DNA from: Spirochaetaceae bacterium UBA6243
Lineage (GTDB): Bacteria > Spirochaetota > Spirochaetia > Treponematales > Rectinemataceae
Assembly: GCA_002441395.1 (NCBI GenBank)
Contig: DJVZ01000050.1
Location: 1 to 22,999, forward strand
Direction of reading: 5' to 3'
Length of the DNA stretch: 22,999 nt
Part shown: piece after piece, positions 6,450 through 14,889 of the stretch
Position numbering within the stretch: the stretch's first letter is position 1
Layout of the letters: the number at the start of each line of letters is the position of its first letter
Notes under the pieces: model-generated
The model's database searches: none
What the model saw: the letters and a program-made list of their open reading frames with translations, nothing else
Told to the model about the DNA's origin: nothing
Program-made: the position numbers and the translations under genes

Positions 6450-7484
6450 ATGAAACGAAGGTTTCTGTTAGTGGTTTCGCTTGTGATGGTTTTCGCTCTG
6501 GCGGTTCCTCTCTTCGCGCAATCGTATGACCCGATGAGCTTCAAATCGAAAAAACCGATGAGCCAGTGGAAAATCGCTTTGGTCCCGAAGGACGCGACAA
6601 ACGCGTGGTTTGTCCGGATGGAAGTAGGGGTCAAGCAATTCGCCAAGGACACCGGCATCAACGCTTTCCAGAAAGGACCAGCCAAGACCGACGCCGCAAT
6701 GCAGGCTCAGGTTATTGAGGACCTCATCGCGCAGGGCGTCGACGCCATCTGTGTCGTGCCGGTCGATCCCGCGGCCCTCGAGCCGGTTCTCGGCTTGGCC
6801 CTGTCCAGGGGCATCGTGGTCATCGATCACGAGGGCGCCTCGCAGCAGAATTGCCTCTATGATATCGAAGCATTCAGCAACCAGGGGCTCGGCCAGACGA
6901 TCATGGTTGAGCTCGCGAAGATGATGGGAGAGAAGGGCGTCTACACCACGATGGTCGGCAACGTCACCAACGCTTCGCACAACGAGTGGGCCGACGCCGG
7001 CGTCGCTTATGCCAAGGCGCATTATCCCAACATGACACTCCTCGCCGCCGAGCCGCGCGTCGAGATCATGGACAACCTCGACACCGCGTACGAGCGCGCC
7101 AAGGAACTGTTCAAGAAATATCCCAACCTCAAGGGTATCTTCGGCACCTCCTCGCTCTCCTCGCCGGGCGTCGCGCGTGCTATCGAAGAACTCGGACTCA
7201 AGGGCAAGGCATTCGTGACCTCGGTTGGCCTGCCCAACGAGAACAAGGTCTACCTCAAAGACGGCACTCTCCAGTCCGTCCTCCTCTGGGACCCCAGGGA
7301 CGCGGGCTATGCCCAGCTGGCCATGGCGGTTAAGATTCTCAAGGGAGAGAAGATCGAGAACGGCTGCAACCTCACCGCGCCGGGATGGACCTCCATGCAG
7401 TTTGCGCCTGGTTCCACAAAAGTGCTGCAGGGCAAAGGCTGGATAACGATCACCAAGGATAATGTCGATTCCTTTGGCTTCTGA
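6450..7484 (+). CDS. CUT2 sugar ABC transporter substrate-binding protein (RhaS/LsrB-like)
   Basis: A 344-aa periplasmic binding protein. ATG 6450 follows AAGGAGG at six bases and starts a clear signal peptide (MKRRFLLVV..., cleavage near Phe-Ala23/Gln24); the frame is open further upstream but that part overlaps the promoter. The mature part has the Peripla_BP_4 layout: KIALVPKDATNAWFVRM, GVDAICVVPVDPAALEPVL, VVIDHEGA, GIFGTSS and TSVGLPNE. The overall pattern resembles the autoinducer-2/rhamnose binding protein branch (LsrB, RhaS). It is the first gene of the importer operon. A strong stem-loop follows it, which would favour higher yield of this protein than of the membrane parts. Ligand (L-rhamnose, L-fucose, AI-2 or other) cannot be fixed from sequence alone. 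Confidence 0.88.
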   Translation: MKRRFLLVVSLVMVFALAVPLFAQSYDPMSFKSKKPMSQWKIALVPKDATNAWFVRMEVGVKQFAKDTGINAFQKGPAKTDAAMQAQVIEDLIAQGVDAICVVPVDPAALEPVLGLALSRGIVVIDHEGASQQNCLYDIEAFSNQGLGQTIMVELAKMMGEKGVYTTMVGNVTNASHNEWADAGVAYAKAHYPNMTLLAAEPRVEIMDNLDTAYERAKELFKKYPNLKGIFGTSSLSSPGVARAIEELGLKGKAFVTSVGLPNENKVYLKDGTLQSVLLWDPRDAGYAQLAMAVKILKGEKIENGCNLTAPGWTSMQFAPGSTKVLQGKGWITITKDNVDSFGF

Positions 7485-7508
7485 TTCTTTTCCTAGCGTA
7501 TTCAAACA

Positions 7509-7541
7509 GGTGTGGGGGGGCGGCTTATGCTCCCCCACACC
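7509..7541 (+). promoter_or_regulatory. Intercistronic stem-loop between binding-protein and ATPase genes
   Basis: A perfect 10-bp GC-rich stem, GGTGTGGGGG/CCCCCACACC, with a 13-base loop. No T run follows, so it is not a classical terminator. The ribosome-binding site of the next gene (GGGAGG, 7552-7557) is left free. Such hairpins protect upstream mRNA 3' ends or attenuate read-through, giving excess binding protein. Confidence 0.75.
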
Positions 7542-7562
7542 CTTACTGGCAGGGAGGTGGCG

Positions 7563-9056
7563 ATGGCGGCCTCAGTGTTGAGGGTTGAAGGGATCACAAA
7601 ATCGTTCGGCGGTGTTCAGGCACTCAAGGGAGTCAACTTCGACATCGCGCCTGGAGAGATTCACTGTCTCGCCGGAGAAAATGGTTCTGGGAAGTCGACT
7701 CTTATAAAAGTAGTTTCCGGCGTTTATGAGCCCGACGCGGGCAAAATCGAGATAAATGGGCAGCAATTTTCCCATCTGACACCCAAGGAAGCGATCGGCC
7801 TCGGCATTCAGGTTATCTATCAGGATTTCTCTGTGTTCCCGAACCTTACGGTCATGGAAAACCTTGCCCTGAACAATGAGCTCATGGACAAGCGCAAACT
7901 GATGAGCTACAAGAGAGCCAGGGCGATCGCCGGCAATGCTGTCTCTCAGATAGAGTTCGACGTAGATTTGGATGAGCGGGTGGAGAACCTTTCGGTCGCG
8001 GACCGGCAGCTCATCGCGATCTGCCGCGCTCTCTTGCAGGAGGCGAAGCTCATCATCATGGACGAGCCGACCTCGGCGCTCACAAAGAAAGAAGTCAAGG
8101 CACTGTTCGCGGTCATCAAGAGACTTCAGGCCCGGGGTCTGCCCATTCTGTTCGTCTCGCACAAGCTCGACGAAGTCTTCGAGATCTCAGAGCGCTACAC
8201 GATTCTCAGGAGCGGTGAGAACGTGGCGAGAGGCAACACCAAAGAGCTTGACCGGAAGACCTTCGTATTCCACATGACGGGGAGACAGTTCGAGGACGAG
8301 TTCTATAGACCTTCGGCGGCGAAGCGTGAACCAATCCTTTCGGTTCGGGAGCTCTCGCTCCAGGGTGCGTATTCCGATATATCCTTCGATCTCTCCCCGG
8401 GCGAGATTCTCGGCGTCACGGGGCTTCTCGGCTCGGGGCGCACCGAACTTGTGGAAACCTTGTTTGGGATTTCGCAGCCCGATGCCGGCAAGATTTTCAT
8501 CCGAGGCAAAGAAGTCAGGATAAAGAGCGTCAAATCCGCAATACGCAAGGGAATAGGTTATGTGCCATCCGACCGTTTGACCGAGGGGCTTTTCCTGCCG
8601 CAGTCCGTGGAGCGCAATCTCGCCATCACGGCGCTGGACAGGTTGAGCGACCACTTCGGTTTTTTGCGGCGCAGCGCGATCGCGGATATGACTCGGAAGT
8701 GGATCGGCGAGCTGTCGATAGCCGCGAAGAGCCCTGCGCTCCCTGTGTGGGCGCTGTCGGGCGGCAATCAGCAGAAAGTGGTGCTGGCGAGGTGGCTCGC
8801 GAACGATCTTTCCATCCTCATGCTCAATGGACCAACCATGGGCGTAGACATCGGTTCAAAGTACGACATCCACGTGCTCATGCGTGAGCTCGCGGCGCGG
8901 GGACTCGCGATCATCATCGTGTCGGACGACCTGCCCGAGGTGCTGGCGTGCGCGAGCCGCATACTTGTCATGCGCGACGGCGCCTTTGTGCAGGAGCTCG
9001 ATCCATCTGCGACAACCGAGTCGAAACTCAGCGAATTGTCGACAGGAATCGCGTAG
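7563..9056 (+). CDS. CUT2 sugar ABC transporter ATP-binding protein (RbsA-type, two domains)
   Basis: A 497-aa double ATPase. ATG 7563 is preceded by GGGAGG at five bases; an in-frame start at 7512 lies inside the upstream stem-loop and is rejected. Domain 1 has Walker A GENGSGKST (38-46), a reduced signature LSVADRQLI and Walker B LIIMDEPTSAL. Domain 2 has a degenerate Walker A-like GLLGSGRTE and a good signature LSGGNQQKVVLARWL. Its Walker B site reads LMLNGPTMGVD, with Asn and Gly where Asp and the catalytic Glu normally sit. Asymmetric domains are usual for RbsA/MglA proteins, and LNGPT variants occur in some, so the protein is probably active through one site. It energises import through the two permeases that follow. 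Confidence 0.92.
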   Translation: MAASVLRVEGITKSFGGVQALKGVNFDIAPGEIHCLAGENGSGKSTLIKVVSGVYEPDAGKIEINGQQFSHLTPKEAIGLGIQVIYQDFSVFPNLTVMENLALNNELMDKRKLMSYKRARAIAGNAVSQIEFDVDLDERVENLSVADRQLIAICRALLQEAKLIIMDEPTSALTKKEVKALFAVIKRLQARGLPILFVSHKLDEVFEISERYTILRSGENVARGNTKELDRKTFVFHMTGRQFEDEFYRPSAAKREPILSVRELSLQGAYSDISFDLSPGEILGVTGLLGSGRTELVETLFGISQPDAGKIFIRGKEVRIKSVKSAIRKGIGYVPSDRLTEGLFLPQSVERNLAITALDRLSDHFGFLRRSAIADMTRKWIGELSIAAKSPALPVWALSGGNQQKVVLARWLANDLSILMLNGPTMGVDIGSKYDIHVLMRELAARGLAIIIVSDDLPEVLACASRILVMRDGAFVQELDPSATTESKLSELSTGIA

Positions 9057-9069
9057 GGAGGTAGAGAAG

Positions 9070-10086
9070 GTGATTTCCTTGAGACGGATTACCAAAAGAT
9101 CCGAGCCGTACGTTCTGGCGGCGATTATTCTGCTCAGCCTGCTGATTCAGGTGAGGTCGGGACAATTCTTTTCGGGCAACAACCTCGTGGATCTGGCGCG
9201 GTCTCTGATCGTGCCGGCGCTGTTCTCCGTGGGGTGCATGATGGTCATCGTCTCCGGCGGCATCGACGTCTCTTTCCCCGCCATCGCGTCGCTGGCCATG
9301 TACGTCACCGACAAGCTGCTTCTGGCCTCGAATTATTCGGGGAATGTCATTCTGGCATACGCGATCTCCGCGGGTCTGGGGTTGCTCATGGGGGCTCTGA
9401 ACGGTTTCCTGATCGGCTTTTTGCGGCTTCCGACCCTGGTCGTGACGCTCGGCACTTCGAGCCTCTACACCGGGCTCATGTTCGGAGCCTTTTCGGCGAG
9501 CGCCTCCGATGTGCCTCCGTCCATCGCGAAGCACGGAAAAGAGATTCTCTTCACCGCGACAAATCCTACGATGGGTCTCACCTCGAATATGCCCTCCCAG
9601 ATTCTGATCCTGATCGCCGTACTGATTCTGGCCTTTTTCCTGTTGCGCTACACGATGCTCGGCCGGGGCATCTACGCGATCGGTGGGGATGAGACCGCGG
9701 CGGAGCGCGCCGGATTCAATGTGCGCGGCATCAAGATGTTTCTCTACTGCTTCGTCGGTGTCCTCGCCGGGATCACCGGCATCGCGCGCATCTCCATGAT
9801 GTCGTATGCCGACCCTTCGACCATGCTGGGCATGGAGATGACGGTCATCGCCGCGGTCGTTCTGGGAGGCACGCGGGTGACTGGCGGCATGGGAACATTG
9901 ACCGGCACGATCCTCGGCGTCGCGCTCATGACCATTCTGTCGAACAGCCTGATTCTCATCGGCATACCGACCTATTGGACGCGCGTGTTCACTGGCGCCG
10001 TCATCATTATCGGCACGGGAGTCACCGCCCATCAGACCATTTCCACGAGGCGGCGCCGTGCCCAGTCGCAGAAGGCCGCGGCCTAG
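9070..10086 (+). CDS. CUT2 sugar ABC transporter permease, first copy
   Basis: A 338-aa polytopic membrane protein of the RbsC/BPD_transp_2 family. GTG 9070 is chosen because GGAGG (9057-9061) is eight bases upstream and the first hydrophobic helix begins ~12 residues later. The frame is open back to 8884, but that would overlap the ATPase gene. Family landmarks are VIVSGGIDVSFPAIASLAM near the N-terminus, LVVTLGTSSLYTGLMFG, and the cytoplasmic loop RAGFNVRGIKMFLYCFVG that contacts the ATPase. It should pair with the next permease as a heterodimer. The C-terminus is basic (RRRRAQSQKAAA). Confidence 0.9.
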   Translation: MISLRRITKRSEPYVLAAIILLSLLIQVRSGQFFSGNNLVDLARSLIVPALFSVGCMMVIVSGGIDVSFPAIASLAMYVTDKLLLASNYSGNVILAYAISAGLGLLMGALNGFLIGFLRLPTLVVTLGTSSLYTGLMFGAFSASASDVPPSIAKHGKEILFTATNPTMGLTSNMPSQILILIAVLILAFFLLRYTMLGRGIYAIGGDETAAERAGFNVRGIKMFLYCFVGVLAGITGIARISMMSYADPSTMLGMEMTVIAAVVLGGTRVTGGMGTLTGTILGVALMTILSNSLILIGIPTYWTRVFTGAVIIIGTGVTAHQTISTRRRRAQSQKAAA

Positions 10087-10095
10087 GAGACGCCC

Positions 10096-11136
10096 ATGAC
10101 AACGACCAAAACTGCAGATTCCGTTCGCAGGGGACGAAGCGCGCGTGACCCGAATCTTCTCCGTCTGCTCGTCATGCTCGTGTTTGTTTTCGTGTTGATG
10201 ACCGTGCTCCGCCCCAACCAGTTCGCGACGATGGCCGACTTTAACTCGATGATGCGGCAGTTCCCCGAATACGGCATCATGGCGATCGGCATAAGCCTGA
10301 CGATGATTACGGGCGGCATCGATCTCGGCGTTGTCGGGACCGCGAACCTCTCCGCCATCGTCGCCGCCAAGTTCCTCATAGGGACCGTGCCGCGGGGTGC
10401 GGCGCCGGCTCAGGTTGTACCTTACCTCATCATCGCCGTGCTGCTCTCGCTTTCGGTCGGTCTGGTCTGTGGCGCCTTTGCGGGGATGCTCATCTCGCGG
10501 TTCAATATACCGGCGATTCTGGCGACGCTTGGAACCCAGCAGCTCTTCACGGGGATCGCGATCGGCATCACGAGCGGCCGGCCGCAGAGCGGGCTGCCAC
10601 TGCTCTATTCAAGAATAGGCAACATGGAGTTCTTCAGGTTTGTGCCCATTTCTTTCGTGATTTTTTTCGTGGTGGCAGTGGGCGTCGGGATCATGCTCTC
10701 GCGCACGCGCTTCGGCACCTATATGTACATGATGGGGACAAACCCGCGCGCCTCGCGCTACGCGGGGCTCAACAACACCTCGATTACGCTGCGGACATAC
10801 ATGATTTCCGGTCTGCTGTCCTCGGTCGCCGGACTCATCATGATGGCGCGGGCCAACTCCGCGAAGGCCGATTACGGCGCGCCCTACACCCTGCAGTGCG
10901 TGCTGATCGCAGTGCTCGGCGGTATCAACCCGAACGGGGGCTTCGGAACGATAGGCGGAGTCACCATGGCGATCCTCATTCTTCAGTTCCTCTCGTCCGG
11001 CCTCAACATGTTCAACAATATTTCGAATTTCTACCGCGACGTCATCTGGGGCGGAGTGCTGATCCTCGTCCTTGTGTTCAATAAGCTGCTCTCCTGGCGG
11101 GAGGAGCGCAGGGCGGTGCGGAAGAGCATGAATTAG
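10096..11136 (+). CDS. CUT2 sugar ABC transporter permease, second copy
   Basis: A 346-aa inner-membrane permease of the same RbsC-type family as its neighbour, starting nine bases after it behind a GGAGA site. Landmarks include AIGISLTMITGGIDLGVVGTAN, ILATLGTQQLFTGIAIG, the ATPase-contact loop NPRASRYAGLNNTSITLRTYM, and VLGGINPNGGFGTIGG near the C-terminus. About nine to ten hydrophobic segments are apparent. With the first permease it forms the membrane channel of the deoxysugar importer. It ends the tightly spaced part of the operon; a 105-base gap precedes the mutarotase gene. Confidence 0.9.
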   Translation: MTTTKTADSVRRGRSARDPNLLRLLVMLVFVFVLMTVLRPNQFATMADFNSMMRQFPEYGIMAIGISLTMITGGIDLGVVGTANLSAIVAAKFLIGTVPRGAAPAQVVPYLIIAVLLSLSVGLVCGAFAGMLISRFNIPAILATLGTQQLFTGIAIGITSGRPQSGLPLLYSRIGNMEFFRFVPISFVIFFVVAVGVGIMLSRTRFGTYMYMMGTNPRASRYAGLNNTSITLRTYMISGLLSSVAGLIMMARANSAKADYGAPYTLQCVLIAVLGGINPNGGFGTIGGVTMAILILQFLSSGLNMFNNISNFYRDVIWGGVLILVLVFNKLLSWREERRAVRKSMN

Positions 11137-11241
11137 TGGTTCGTGGTTTGTGATGAACCCGGTCCGTGGCGTGCAATAAGTGGGAGCATCGTGTAGAATG
11201 AAGTCGATCCGAGAGAAAACTCAATTGTTGGAGAGGTGAGC

Positions 11242-11673
11242 ATGCTGAAGGGAATACCCGGAATTATTTCGCCGGAACTTCTTAAAATACTCCATGAAAT
11301 GGGTCATGGAGATGACCTTGTCATAGGCGACTCGAATTTTCCGGCGGCAAGCAACGCCAAAAGGCTCGTCAGGGCGGACGGCCACGGCGTGCCCGAGATG
11401 CTCGACGCCATCCTGAGCCTTTTCCCCCTCGATACCTTCGTCGCGGAACCCGTCTCTCTGATGCAGGTGGTGAAGGGCGACTCGACGGTGCCCGAAGTGC
11501 AGGAGAGAATTCGGGAAGTGGTGAGAAGACATGACCCGCGGGGAGATTCCGCCGTGATCTCGGTGGAGAGATTCGAATTCTATGAGAAGGCAAGGCAGGC
11601 CTATGCGATCCTGGCGACGACGGAGCCCGCGGCATATGGGTGCATAATTATCAAGAAGGGCGTCATTCACTGA
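11242..11673 (+). CDS. fucU: FucU/RbsD-family sugar mutarotase (L-fucose mutarotase-like)
   Basis: A 143-aa cytoplasmic protein of the RbsD/FucU family, which interconverts the anomers of newly imported sugars. It starts MLKGIPGIISPELLKIL. The family histidine is in EMGHGDD (His22), followed by DSNFPAAS, VRADGHGVPEML, ERFEFYEKARQAYAI and the C-terminal AYGCIIIKKGV, close to FucU rather than RbsD. ATG 11242 with GGAGAGG five bases upstream is preferred over GTG 11236, which overlaps that site. No terminator was seen after the permease, so it may be read with the importer, though the 105-base gap could hold a weak promoter. FucU type points to a 6-deoxyhexose such as L-fucose; a related sugar like L-rhamnose is not excluded. 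Confidence 0.88.
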   Translation: MLKGIPGIISPELLKILHEMGHGDDLVIGDSNFPAASNAKRLVRADGHGVPEMLDAILSLFPLDTFVAEPVSLMQVVKGDSTVPEVQERIREVVRRHDPRGDSAVISVERFEFYEKARQAYAILATTEPAAYGCIIIKKGVIH

Positions 11674-11719
11674 TACGACGAGCTTGAATGTTCATGTAGA
11701 GAGGTCTACTCTTTGCATC

Positions 11720-12877
11720 ATGAAGCGGAGATGGAAAAAGAAGAGAGCCGGCGCGGCCGAATCAGTGGACAAGCCTTCTCAGGGCGCGAACGGCCACAAG
11801 AAGACGCGGCGAGTCTCGAACCTGCCATTTTCTGGTGTCTCGGTCGATACCGCGGGGCTGCCTCCCGGATCGGCCCGCTACATCGGCGATGTCGAGCCAA
11901 CTCTGGCGACCTATTCAATCTACTCCTACGACGAAAAATCCGCGGTGATGCGCATCCCCGAGGACGTGAGCGAACTTCTGGCCCTCATCGATCTCAACGT
12001 GGTGAACTGGATCAACATCAATGGGCTTTCGGGCGGGGTGGTGGAAAAATTCTGCGCCATGATGGGCATTCACCCCCTGGTGATCGAGGATATTCTCAAC
12101 ACCGAGCACAGACCGAAGCTCGAGAATTTCGACGACTATCTCTTCCTCATCACGAAAATGCTCACGATGCACGAGGACGGCACGATTGAGTACGAGCAGG
12201 TGAGTTTTATTCTTAAAGGGAAAATTCTCGTCTCGTTTCAGGAAAGGCCAGGCGATTCCTTCAAGGGGGTGCGGGAGAGGATTTTGGCGGGGGTTGGGAA
12301 ACTGCGCAAGCTCGGCGCGGATTATCTCCTCTATGCCCTCGTGGACAACATCGTCGACAATTACTTCATCGTGCTCGAAAGCTTGGGCGACAAACTTGAA
12401 GGCTTTGAGGACGCGTCCGCCACGGAGGATGATGGTGCCTTCCTTCACGGCATTCAGGAGCTCAAGCGGGAGCTTGCGAGGATGCGCCGCGTGATCTGGC
12501 CGGTCCGCGACTCCATAGGGGCTCTTGCCCGCAGCGACTCGATTCAGATGGACAACTCCCTTTCTCCTTATTTGCGCGACCTGTACGAGAATACGGTCCA
12601 GGCGATTGAGGCGCTCGAGTCCTACCGTGAACACACGGCGTCGATCATTGAGCTCCATCTCAGCGAGGTGAATATGAACATGTCGCGGGTCATGAAGATT
12701 CTCACGATCCTCTCCGCCATATTCATCCCGATCACGTTTATCGCCGGCGTCTACGGCATGAACTTCGCCTACATGCCGGAGCTCGAGCTTCCCTGGGGAT
12801 ATCCCGCCGCGCTGGGGCTCATGGCCATCGTCGTAATCGCGGAGCTTATCTATTTCAAAGTGAAGAAGTGGCTGTAG
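11720..12877 (+). CDS. corA: CorA-family divalent cation (Mg2+/Co2+) channel
   Basis: A 385-aa CorA protein: a long cytoplasmic N-terminal funnel domain and two C-terminal membrane helices. The signature YGMNF (Gly-Met-Asn at 346-348) sits at the end of the first membrane helix, and the loop MPELELPWGYP carries the MPEL motif, both at the pore entrance. Other landmarks are WININGLS, HPLVIEDILNTEHRPKLE and LTILSAIFIPITFIAGV. A TTG at 11684 extends the frame, but ATG 11720 begins a very basic stretch (MKRRWKKKR) and is preferred; neither has a good ribosome-binding site. It transports Mg2+ and related ions as a homopentamer. It is unrelated to the sugar genes around it and converges on the UPF0303 gene with 16 bases between stop codons. 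Confidence 0.93.
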   Translation: MKRRWKKKRAGAAESVDKPSQGANGHKKTRRVSNLPFSGVSVDTAGLPPGSARYIGDVEPTLATYSIYSYDEKSAVMRIPEDVSELLALIDLNVVNWININGLSGGVVEKFCAMMGIHPLVIEDILNTEHRPKLENFDDYLFLITKMLTMHEDGTIEYEQVSFILKGKILVSFQERPGDSFKGVRERILAGVGKLRKLGADYLLYALVDNIVDNYFIVLESLGDKLEGFEDASATEDDGAFLHGIQELKRELARMRRVIWPVRDSIGALARSDSIQMDNSLSPYLRDLYENTVQAIEALESYREHTASIIELHLSEVNMNMSRVMKILTILSAIFIPITFIAGVYGMNFAYMPELELPWGYPAALGLMAIVVIAELIYFKVKKWL

Positions 12878-12893
12878 ACTTCATTTCCTTTAT

Positions 12894-13394
12894 TCATCGC
12901 GCCGTGTGTTCTTTTTTAGCTGTTTTTGATTCCTTGAACTTGCGGATACAGGCCGTCACGAGCGCATGATCCTCTTCCTGGGGCAAGCCGGAGACGGTGG
13001 CGCAGGCGATAAGGCCGCAGCCCGTGACCCTGATGGGGAAAGCTCCTCCGTGGGGGCTGTAGTCCAAGGGGCTCACAAAGGACTTCTTTTCAATGGTGGT
13101 GTCGGTCAAAGCCAGGCTTATCCCAACGGCGAACGATGCCTTTCCGAAACGGAATACCACATTTGATTTGCGGCGTATCCACTCATCGTTATCCGGAGTG
13201 GCACCCTCGAGGGCCGCGTGGAACAGAATCTGCGCGGGGCGGCGGATGTCGACGGCGACGCGGGCTTCGCGTTTTCGGGCTTCTTCGACGAGAAGACAGC
13301 CCAGTTCCCATGCGTCTTCTTCGGTGAATCGCTCCAGGATGAGTTCTCCTTCTTCGTGTACGATTTGGTCAAGCATTTCTTTGGAAGGTGTCAT
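12894..13394 (-). CDS. UPF0303 / DUF336 (HbpS-GlcG-like) protein
   Basis: A 166-aa soluble protein of the UPF0303 group, related to the HbpS/GlcG (DUF336) fold, often annotated as a heme-degrading-domain protein. Recognisable parts are GCLLVEEARKREARVAVDI, WIRRKSNVVFRFGKAS, and the glycine-rich SPHGGAFPIRVTGCGLIACATVSGLPQEEDH. Length is normal. Biochemical function is not settled for most members. ATG 13394 has an AAGGAGA site, which overlaps the edge of a perfect 9-3-9 palindrome (13407-13427). It lies 68 bases behind the GH28 gene in the same direction, so it could be read with it or from its own promoter controlled at the palindrome. Confidence 0.8.
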   Translation of the reverse strand: MTPSKEMLDQIVHEEGELILERFTEEDAWELGCLLVEEARKREARVAVDIRRPAQILFHAALEGATPDNDEWIRRKSNVVFRFGKASFAVGISLALTDTTIEKKSFVSPLDYSPHGGAFPIRVTGCGLIACATVSGLPQEEDHALVTACIRKFKESKTAKKEHTAR

Positions 13395-13406
13395 GGTATG
13401 TCTCCT

Positions 13407-13427
13407 TGAAGCATATTGTATGCTTCA
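13407..13427. promoter_or_regulatory. Perfect 21-bp palindrome upstream of the UPF0303 gene
   Basis: TGAAGCATA-TTG-TATGCTTCA is a perfect 9-bp inverted repeat with a three-base centre, and it touches the ribosome-binding site of the minus-strand gene that starts at 13394. It could be a repressor operator, an mRNA hairpin limiting translation initiation, or a weak end signal for the upstream GH28 transcript. Confidence 0.6.
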
Positions 13428-13462
13428 GGAAGGACTTGCTCAAGGAAAAAGCGCAGGAATTT

Positions 13463-14860
13463 TCAGGGAGCAGGCATATCTATCTTTATCTTGGCACCCT
13501 CTTCATTCACGAAAGGTTTTTCCTGGTTTCCAAGTCCCATCACCCTGACATCCCGGAATTCACACGATGCATGGCGAATCCGGATTCCGCGCGCGCTGGT
13601 TTCGGGGATGCCCTCGAACATCTCCGATTCGGAAACAGGGACCATGTCGTGGCCGGCCAGCCCGATGTGGCATTGTTCCATTTTGAGGCCTCCGATTGGA
13701 GACTCAGGCAAGCCTGCAATGAATCCTGCCGATGCGCGGCAGCCTTGCGCCTCAAGGCCGCTGATTTCGATATCGCTGATGCTGGGTGTGAGGCTGTCGA
13801 GAGGCTCTGCCTTCAGCGAAAAAAGCGCCTGTTTGTCTTCGGGCTTCGCGCCGCAGCGATAGTACATGTTGATCGCGACGGGGCAGAGGACTCTCTCCAT
13901 TTTCAGGTTGCGAAAGCGCAGACCACTGACCGCTCCGCCTCTCCCCCGCCGCGTCTTGAGCCGTATCCCACGGTCTGTCCCCTCGAATGTACAATCGTTC
14001 ACCGAAACATCATGAATGCCGCCAGCGGTTTCGCTGCCGATGACGACCCCGCCGTGCCCCTGCTTGAAATGACAGTTGCGGATGGTGATTTGCTTTGATG
14101 CCTTCCCTTCGCGCAGGCCGCGTTCCCCGGCGCCCGCCTTGATGGCGATACAGTCGTCGCCGACGTCGACGGTAGTATTCTCAACCCTGACGTTCGTACA
14201 TGAGTCGATGTCGATGCCGTCGGTGTTGGGGGCGTCCGGGGGATTTTGTACAAAAATGTCGCGAATGATTACATGATCCGAGAATACAGGGTGAATGGTC
14301 CAGAACGGTGAATTCCGGAATGTCAGGCCTTCGATGGTTATATTTGAGCATCTGAAAAATTGAACGAGGGGCGGCCGCAGAAATTGCATTTCTCTGCCTC
14401 CGCCTCCGGATGGCTGATCGATCAGGTCTTTGTTGTATTCCGCGAGCGCAATTTCTATCGGTTCGACAGGGCATGACTGATGCACGCTTTTTTTATGTCT
14501 GAGTGCGGCCCACCACGGATTTCCGTTGCCATCTATGGTTCCTTCACCTTTCAGTGATATATCGTGGGCATCTCTGGTGAAAACAAGAGGGTGCATGCCA
14601 AAACAGACTATTCCCTCCCACCGAGTGAGCACAGGAGAATACAACTGCATATCAGGAAGAAATTGCAGAACGGCGCTGGCCCCGATTTCCAGTGTAATGT
14701 TGCTGAAGAGCTCTATGGGGCCGCTGAGATACGTGCCTCGGGTTACTTTTAGTGTCCCTCCGCCTGCACGCTTCAGTGAGGCGATCGCGGCGGCGAAGGC
14801 TTTCGAATTATCGGTCTGTCCATCACCTGTGCCGCCGAATTCCGCAATATCCGCTATCAT
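13463..14860 (-). CDS. Glycoside hydrolase family 28 (polygalacturonase-like)
   Basis: A 465-aa right-handed beta-helix enzyme. GH28 active-site motifs are all present: NTDGIDID (Asn-Thr-Asp at 212-214), GDDCIAIK (Asp-Asp at 235-236), GHGGVVIG (Gly-His-Gly at 268-270) and RLKT (300-303). The N-terminus has the FGGTGDGQTDNSKAF pectate-lyase-superfamily start and no signal peptide, so it should act in the cytoplasm on imported oligosaccharides, as exo-acting GH28 or rhamnogalacturonan-specific members do. ATG 14860 has GGAG eight bases upstream; a plausible promoter is at 14890-14918. It is divergent from the large regulator and CUT1/GH105 operon, which supports a role in pectin or rhamnogalacturonan breakdown. 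Exact linkage cleaved is not evident. Confidence 0.9.
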   Translation of the reverse strand: MIADIAEFGGTGDGQTDNSKAFAAAIASLKRAGGGTLKVTRGTYLSGPIELFSNITLEIGASAVLQFLPDMQLYSPVLTRWEGIVCFGMHPLVFTRDAHDISLKGEGTIDGNGNPWWAALRHKKSVHQSCPVEPIEIALAEYNKDLIDQPSGGGGREMQFLRPPLVQFFRCSNITIEGLTFRNSPFWTIHPVFSDHVIIRDIFVQNPPDAPNTDGIDIDSCTNVRVENTTVDVGDDCIAIKAGAGERGLREGKASKQITIRNCHFKQGHGGVVIGSETAGGIHDVSVNDCTFEGTDRGIRLKTRRGRGGAVSGLRFRNLKMERVLCPVAINMYYRCGAKPEDKQALFSLKAEPLDSLTPSISDIEISGLEAQGCRASAGFIAGLPESPIGGLKMEQCHIGLAGHDMVPVSESEMFEGIPETSARGIRIRHASCEFRDVRVMGLGNQEKPFVNEEGAKIKIDMPAP

Positions 14861-14889
14861 ACATCGTTCTCCGCGTATATTCTTGCTAT

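Noticed and set aside
6468..7538. Long 356-codon minus-strand frame
   Set aside because: It is antisense to the binding-protein gene, has biased shadow composition and no recognisable domain.
9028..10032. 334-codon minus-strand frame over the first CUT2 permease
   Set aside because: Charged low-complexity translation typical of an antisense shadow; the plus-strand permease is clear.
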